Below are positions 59,871 to 64,000 of a stretch of DNA of 64,000 nt, piece after piece. The position numbers and the translations under genes were made by a program. How positions within the stretch are numbered: the first letter of the stretch is position 1; the number at the start of each line of letters is the position of its first letter. This DNA comes from Anas platyrhynchos. Taxonomy: Eukaryota; Chordata; Aves; Anseriformes; Anatidae. The stretch is from the NCBI RefSeq assembly GCF_047663525.1, contig NC_092600.1, positions 2,848,001 to 2,912,000 of the forward strand. The letters run 5' to 3'. A model generated the notes under the pieces. It had not been told where the DNA came from. It saw nothing but the letters and a program-made list of their open reading frames with translations, and did no database searches.

Positions 59871-60279
59871 TGTAGACTATATTTGAGGTTTGAGAATAAA
59901 GGAATTATCTGTGCTTATTAAGCTATTTACCTCCATGTTTATAGTTCAACATTACCAAAATAGCTGCTGCAGTGTCCTGTTATTATTAACAGCAATCAAT
60001 ACCTAACAGGATGAAGGAGGGCATAAGGAATGGAATTACCACTCTTCCCTGCAGTTCCAAACCTGCTCTATAGAATTTTAGTTTCTATATTATTGTCTTA
60101 CTTTTGCTAATGTTACACTGCATGTAAAAGTTCATGGTGTGTAATCTGAAAAATAAATAAATAACCAGAAATCCACTTAATAAGAAGCAGGTTTTGTTTG
60201 TTTTCTTTTTTAGAAAAGGCAGTTCTCAGGGCATGAAAGGATGGGCTTTCAAGAAAACCTCTCCTGCTACAGCAGAATT

Positions 60280-60428
60280 GACTCTGAGCCACAGAGTGCC
60301 CTAATTTCCCAAAGTCATCCATGTGCTAATGCTACTGCAATTAGCAACAGCTAAATGTAGGTGATGAGCGATCATAATAAGCATTTCTGCACAGCACCCC
60401 CCCTATCAATGGCAGGACAAAACAGCAG
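60280..60428 (-). pseudogene. CDKL3: Decayed CDKL3 kinase segment (subdomains VI-VII), upstream part
   Basis: Minus-strand nucleotides follow the expected CDKL3 exon with several small gaps: CTGTTT..TCCTG..CCATTGAT (60405-60425) for LFQILRAID; CTGTGCAG (60387-60394) for LHS; ATTATGATCG..CTCATC..ACCT for IIHRDIKP; ACATTTAG for NIL; AGTAGCATTAGCAC (60323-60336) for SGIT; TGACTTTGG (60310-60318) for DFG, then AGGGCACTC for ART L. Indels and stops break every frame. It lies about 400 bp upstream (minus sense) of the block at 59448-59870, in the correct order, with a possible intron remnant between. The alignment is by eye at nucleotide level, so less certain than its partner. Confidence 0.5.
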
Positions 60429-60429
60429 T

Positions 60430-61019
60430 GATTAAAAGAGAAGAGACAGTACAAAAAGAAGGACAAGATGGGAGTAGGGCAGGACCAGCAAGCTACTGCA
60501 ACAGCAGGGAAGACAGTTGGTAAAGCGGTTGCTTAGCAAAATGGACTGGCTCAAAATTAAAGTAGTAAACATTTTTAGCTCTTCAGAATTTCAGAGATGG
60601 GTCCAAATAGTCCCTACTAGTACTGCTACTGCCCAAATACTCCCCTGATCCTCCAGTCAGATGTCACATTACTATGTTGTTTCAACTCTGCAGATCATTT
60701 CAGTTGGAAGTCTTAAACTATTATTATGAAACAAAACCCATTTCTCAATAAATAATTAAACTTCCAATATCTGTATGATGAAGCACTACAAGAAAAAAGA
60801 ATCTCTATCTGAAAGCAATAACATTTATTTAATGTTCAGTCTTGCAGGTGAGCTATTCAATTGAATCAGAGTACGCTAGGGTGAGAGCTGGTGTCTCCAG
60901 CTAGGAGAAAATCCGAGGTGATCGATGTCCTGACCAAAATTCTTGCTGAAAATTTGTGGAAATAGGTCTGAACTCAAATGTTCCTATGGAGATTTACAGG
61001 AGATCTCCCCGCTGCACCA
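60430..61019. other. Intergenic, nothing recognised
   Basis: I searched the minus strand for CDKL3 N-terminal kinase motifs (GEGSYGTV, AIK, E-helix) and saw none. Confidence 0.4.
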
Positions 61020-61379
61020 TTAACAATCCCTCTTCTGTCTGGGGATGGCACGGCGCTGGTATAAGAAGGACACCACCCCTTTTGTGGCCAATGTGCGCTC
61101 AGTATCCTGGGAAGAGAGCCAGAGCAACGTGATGTAATGCACAGCTGACAAAAAACGCCACCTGGGGAAGCTGGGGCAGCACACAGGCTGAGCCACGAAG
61201 CTGACCTTTGGATTGAAGAAGTGGTGGCCTTCCAGCCAGTTCTGCTTTCTCCTGGCTGGCCTGACGTAGCCGGGGTTCCGCCTCGCGGAGATCACGCACA
61301 GCTTGCTAAGGGCACGCAGGGAAGTGCCTTTGTACAGAGGTACAGGAGGTGACAGCACCCCACAGCCAGGGCATTTCAT
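61020..61379 (-). CDS. Orphan open frame, 119 codons, coding-like third positions (hypothetical)
   Basis: The product is unrecognised. The frame starts MKCPGCGVLSPP and includes a basic stretch, ARRNPGYVRPARRKQNWLEG (residues 32-51), followed by HHFFNPK. From S25 to V62, 33 of 38 codons end in G or C by hand count, unlike most of the surrounding frames. A possible acceptor (TGCCCTTAG) precedes codon 26 (AAG) and a weak possible donor (CCAAAG/GTCAGC) follows residue 58, so it could be an internal exon. There is no promoter, no clear Kozak sequence and no known family. It may also be a chance frame in a locally GC-rich patch. Confidence 0.2.
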   Translation of the reverse strand: MKCPGCGVLSPPVPLYKGTSLRALSKLCVISARRNPGYVRPARRKQNWLEGHHFFNPKVSFVAQPVCCPSFPRWRFLSAVHYITLLWLSSQDTERTLATKGVVSFLYQRRAIPRQKRDC

Positions 61380-63779
61380 AGCTCAGCAGCATTCACACGT
61401 CCTTCCACTATTTGCTTGAAACATGCCCATGAACATCAAAACTTTCTCCCCAAATTTGAATTTTTTCTCTAGGGGAGGTACTTGCCCTGCTCCTAGGGGA
61501 GAGGCAGGTGTGCTGGCCCTGGGCTGTGCTGGTCGGTGCTGTGCCCCTGGGTAAACCAAGTAAATACGTGCACACTGTGCTGGAGTGTATTCAAGGAAAA
61601 ATTGTCAGAATAGCCGGATATTTTGGGAGCCCCATGCATGGTTGTTTTCTGCAGGCTGCTTTTCTGAGGGTTGAGGTGGGCCCAGAGGCAGTAATGGGTT
61701 CAGGAGCTAGGGATGGGGCTGGCAGCAGTGGTAAAACCTTCAGTTCTCCTCTGTACTTTGGCACCACCTTCTTGCTTCTATGAAGGAGCTAAGGGTGAGA
61801 GCAAATCAGTCACTTTGCCACCAGCCCTTCTCTTTGCTCCCAAGTGTTTTGGGGAAAAGGCCGCCTGCTGCAGAGCAGCGTGGTACCTAGCACAGCACGG
61901 TCCCCAGGGCACTCCTCAGCTGCTGCAATGAGCGAGAACAAAAGTGGTGCCTAACAGGTGACTCAGCTTGTTCATTTCCCTAATTTCGGAGTCTTGGGTT
62001 TGGCTGGTGCTAATGCAGACATCTCCTCCCAGAGGGACACGGCAGCATGGAAGGGAGAGTGACCCGGAAAAAAGAACCATGACGTTACCAGGACTGCTCT
62101 AACAAACAGGAGAGCGAGTAGCTCACTTCGTTCTTGCTTCTCAAGCTTCTCATTTTATGAAGGAACAAAGTTATCTGAGAAATGTTCCGGTTTTACAAAA
62201 ATTTTTCACAAATGTAGTGTTTACTGAAGATTAAAGTAGAATGGTTATGCTGCAAAGTGCTACCTTTTTATGAAGTGTATTCCTTTATCAAATAGCATTT
62301 CTGGGGAAAAACAGGCAGCAAAAACACAACTAGAAAGAACTTTCTGATGAGAAATTTTTTTTCACCTACATACTCCATGCAATCAACAGGACAGAAACTG
62401 CAGCTGGTTCTTCAGAGGGAAAAAAAAAATAAAGCTTTCCATTTCCTGATGAAGTTACCAGCCACACCTGTTTAACTGCCAGGTAAGACTGAAAAGAAAC
62501 CTATAAATTAGATAATGCTAACACCCGTGAGGCCATCCTGGTGTGTACAGCTTTGTCCAAGCCCACCGTGCCGGGCAGGAGGAGGACAGATGATCAGTGC
62601 CCTCTGCTGCGAGCACTTATGTGCTGCTCGTGCACTGCCAGCCCCGCTGCGGGTGAGCCCGGCTGCTGTGGAAGAGCCTGGAGCTGGCCTGCAGCAGGCT
62701 TCTTCCAAAAATCATAATTGAAAAATAAATAAAGATGCTGGGCTCGGTAAAGGCTTGGCTGATGCCTGCATTCAAGGAAGCAGCAGAGCAGCTTTAAGGA
62801 AGCTGCTGTGACCTCTTGTTTCTTTCGCTCTTCCCCAGCGGTATCAAAGGAGAAGAAATGCTGTTGCTGCTGTGATTCTGCTGAAAAGGTTCCCCAGACA
62901 AGTGGAAACTATGCGGGATTTCAGAATTAACCCTTCTGCTTGGTGCCTGAGGGGCTTTTCCACGCAGCTGGTGGCTGCCCCCAGGAGAGGTGGGGAGCTT
63001 TTGGGGTGACTCGAGCACCCTTTGGGTAGGGGATGTATTCGCTGCCAGGCCTGGGCAGCATGTTAACAGCGGAATAACGAACGATGCTGGACTGGCGTTA
63101 ATTATTTATACAAGTCCAAGCTTGCACTTGGTTTTTACAGTCTACTTTCTCCCTTGGGAATTAGCTGGAGCTAAATATAAACTGCAGAAAGCTGGAGGAG
63201 CGGCGGCAGAACGTAAAATTAAAGCAGGAGTGCGGGGAGAAGGAGGAAACTCAGGACAAGAGGGCTGCATTGGGCGAGCTGCGTGTTGGTGGCTGGGGAA
63301 GGATGGCTCCTTGCTCCTAAGCCTCCTGAGAAAGCTTGCTGCCTTGCAGTGTCAGTTCTCACACGTGTGCCTCACCGCAAGCGTGTTTTCACTGAGGTGG
63401 GAGCACGGTGTGGGGTTGACACCCCTGAAGGGCAGGTTCCTGAGCTGCGGGGTGGCTACGAGCACCCGTGGCAGCCTCATCCCAAAGGCCACCACCTGCT
63501 GAAGCAGGGCTGTGGTAAGAAGCCGATTTTGGCCTTTTGGGCTAGATTAAGCCCCCGGTCACAGCTCCATGAGCACACAGCAGCGGGACGAGGACATTTG
63601 GGGCACTTCATTAGGGCTCTTGTGGTGTTTTTTTGTGACCTCCCAAAACCACGAACTCAGAGCACCGCAGCACACGCAGCCAAAAACCCTGCTTCAGGGG
63701 CTGGCTGGGAACAGGGTCAGGACCTCGAAGCCTCCACCTGCAGCGAGGGCGCTGAGAAAAAATGAGGCAAAAAAAAACA
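61380..63779. other. Intergenic approach to the terminal CpG island
   Basis: No exon or RNA gene recognised. G+C increases toward 64 kb, producing overlapping open frames (for example 62990-63502 and 63283-63765 plus) that look like composition artefacts. Confidence 0.45.
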
Positions 63780-64000
63780 AAACCTGAGGTGAGGCCGGGC
63801 AACCCCCCCCCCGCAGCAGCGCAGTGGGAGCTTCCCCCTCCTCGCCCCCCCCCTACACGGGCGGAATGGACCGGGCCGAGGTTCCCCCCCCCTCCCCTCC
63901 CCGCCTCCCGCGTGACGTCACGGCCCGGCGGCAGGGGCCCGCCCCCCGCGGAGGGAGACGCCATTGCGGGTTGTTTGTGCGGGCGGCGGCGGGAGGCGGT
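63780..64000. promoter_or_regulatory. CpG-island promoter of the next gene (UBE2B by synteny)
   Basis: Abrupt CpG-rich block with C runs, GC boxes, a perfect CRE (63913-63920) and, at the window edge, GCCATTGCGGG followed by GGCGGCGGCGGGAGGCGG, resembling a housekeeping 5' UTR. In mammals UBE2B starts here on the plus strand and CDKL3 on the minus strand. No coding sequence of either is inside the window, so the owner is inferred from gene order only. Confidence 0.6.
63913..63920. promoter_or_regulatory. Palindromic CRE TGACGTCA
   Basis: Full CRE, extended to the 10-bp palindrome GTGACGTCAC (63912-63921), in the terminal CpG island. Confidence 0.75.

Overview
The window is vertebrate nuclear DNA, most likely avian. 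The two multi-exon genes encode near-invariant vertebrate proteins, transposon density is very low, the only clear transposon piece is a CR1 LINE 3' end (the typical bird retroelement), and the genes start in short, very GC-rich CpG islands. Gene order (a 3' UTR-like stretch, then SKP1 and PPP2CA on the minus strand) matches the vertebrate TCF7-SKP1-PPP2CA-CDKL3-UBE2B block. The exact species cannot be read from the sequence.

Layout. 1-2.6 kb has the look of a plus-strand 3' UTR ending at AATAAA 2558-2563; synteny suggests TCF7, but no coding sequence is visible. 4.3-12.94 kb is the complete SKP1 gene (minus strand): five coding exons giving 163 aa, a non-coding first exon, a TATA box and a CpG island. 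13.58-13.90 kb is a 28-29 bp minisatellite just upstream of SKP1. 13.9-21.9 kb is intergenic and contains a perfect 17-bp inverted repeat and a weaker hairpin. 21.9-38.1 kb is the complete PPP2CA gene (minus strand): seven coding exons giving 309 aa, an 11.5-kb first intron, and a CpG-island promoter with a palindromic CRE and three NRF1-type palindromes. 38.5-63.7 kb has no intact gene. At 59.45-60.43 kb it holds decayed minus-strand sequence matching the kinase domain of CDKL3, in the expected place and order. 63.8-64.0 kb is a third CpG island with its own CRE, probably the promoter of the next gene (UBE2B by synteny).

Function. SKP1 is the adaptor of SCF ubiquitin ligases and PPP2CA is the catalytic subunit of protein phosphatase 2A; both are housekeeping genes. 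Every splice junction in both genes was checked by hand: all use GT-AG, phases agree, and coding lengths sum to 492 and 930 nt including stops. The most notable non-routine signals are the CDKL3-like remnant, the 17-bp inverted repeat, the SKP1-proximal minisatellite and the shared promoter motifs.
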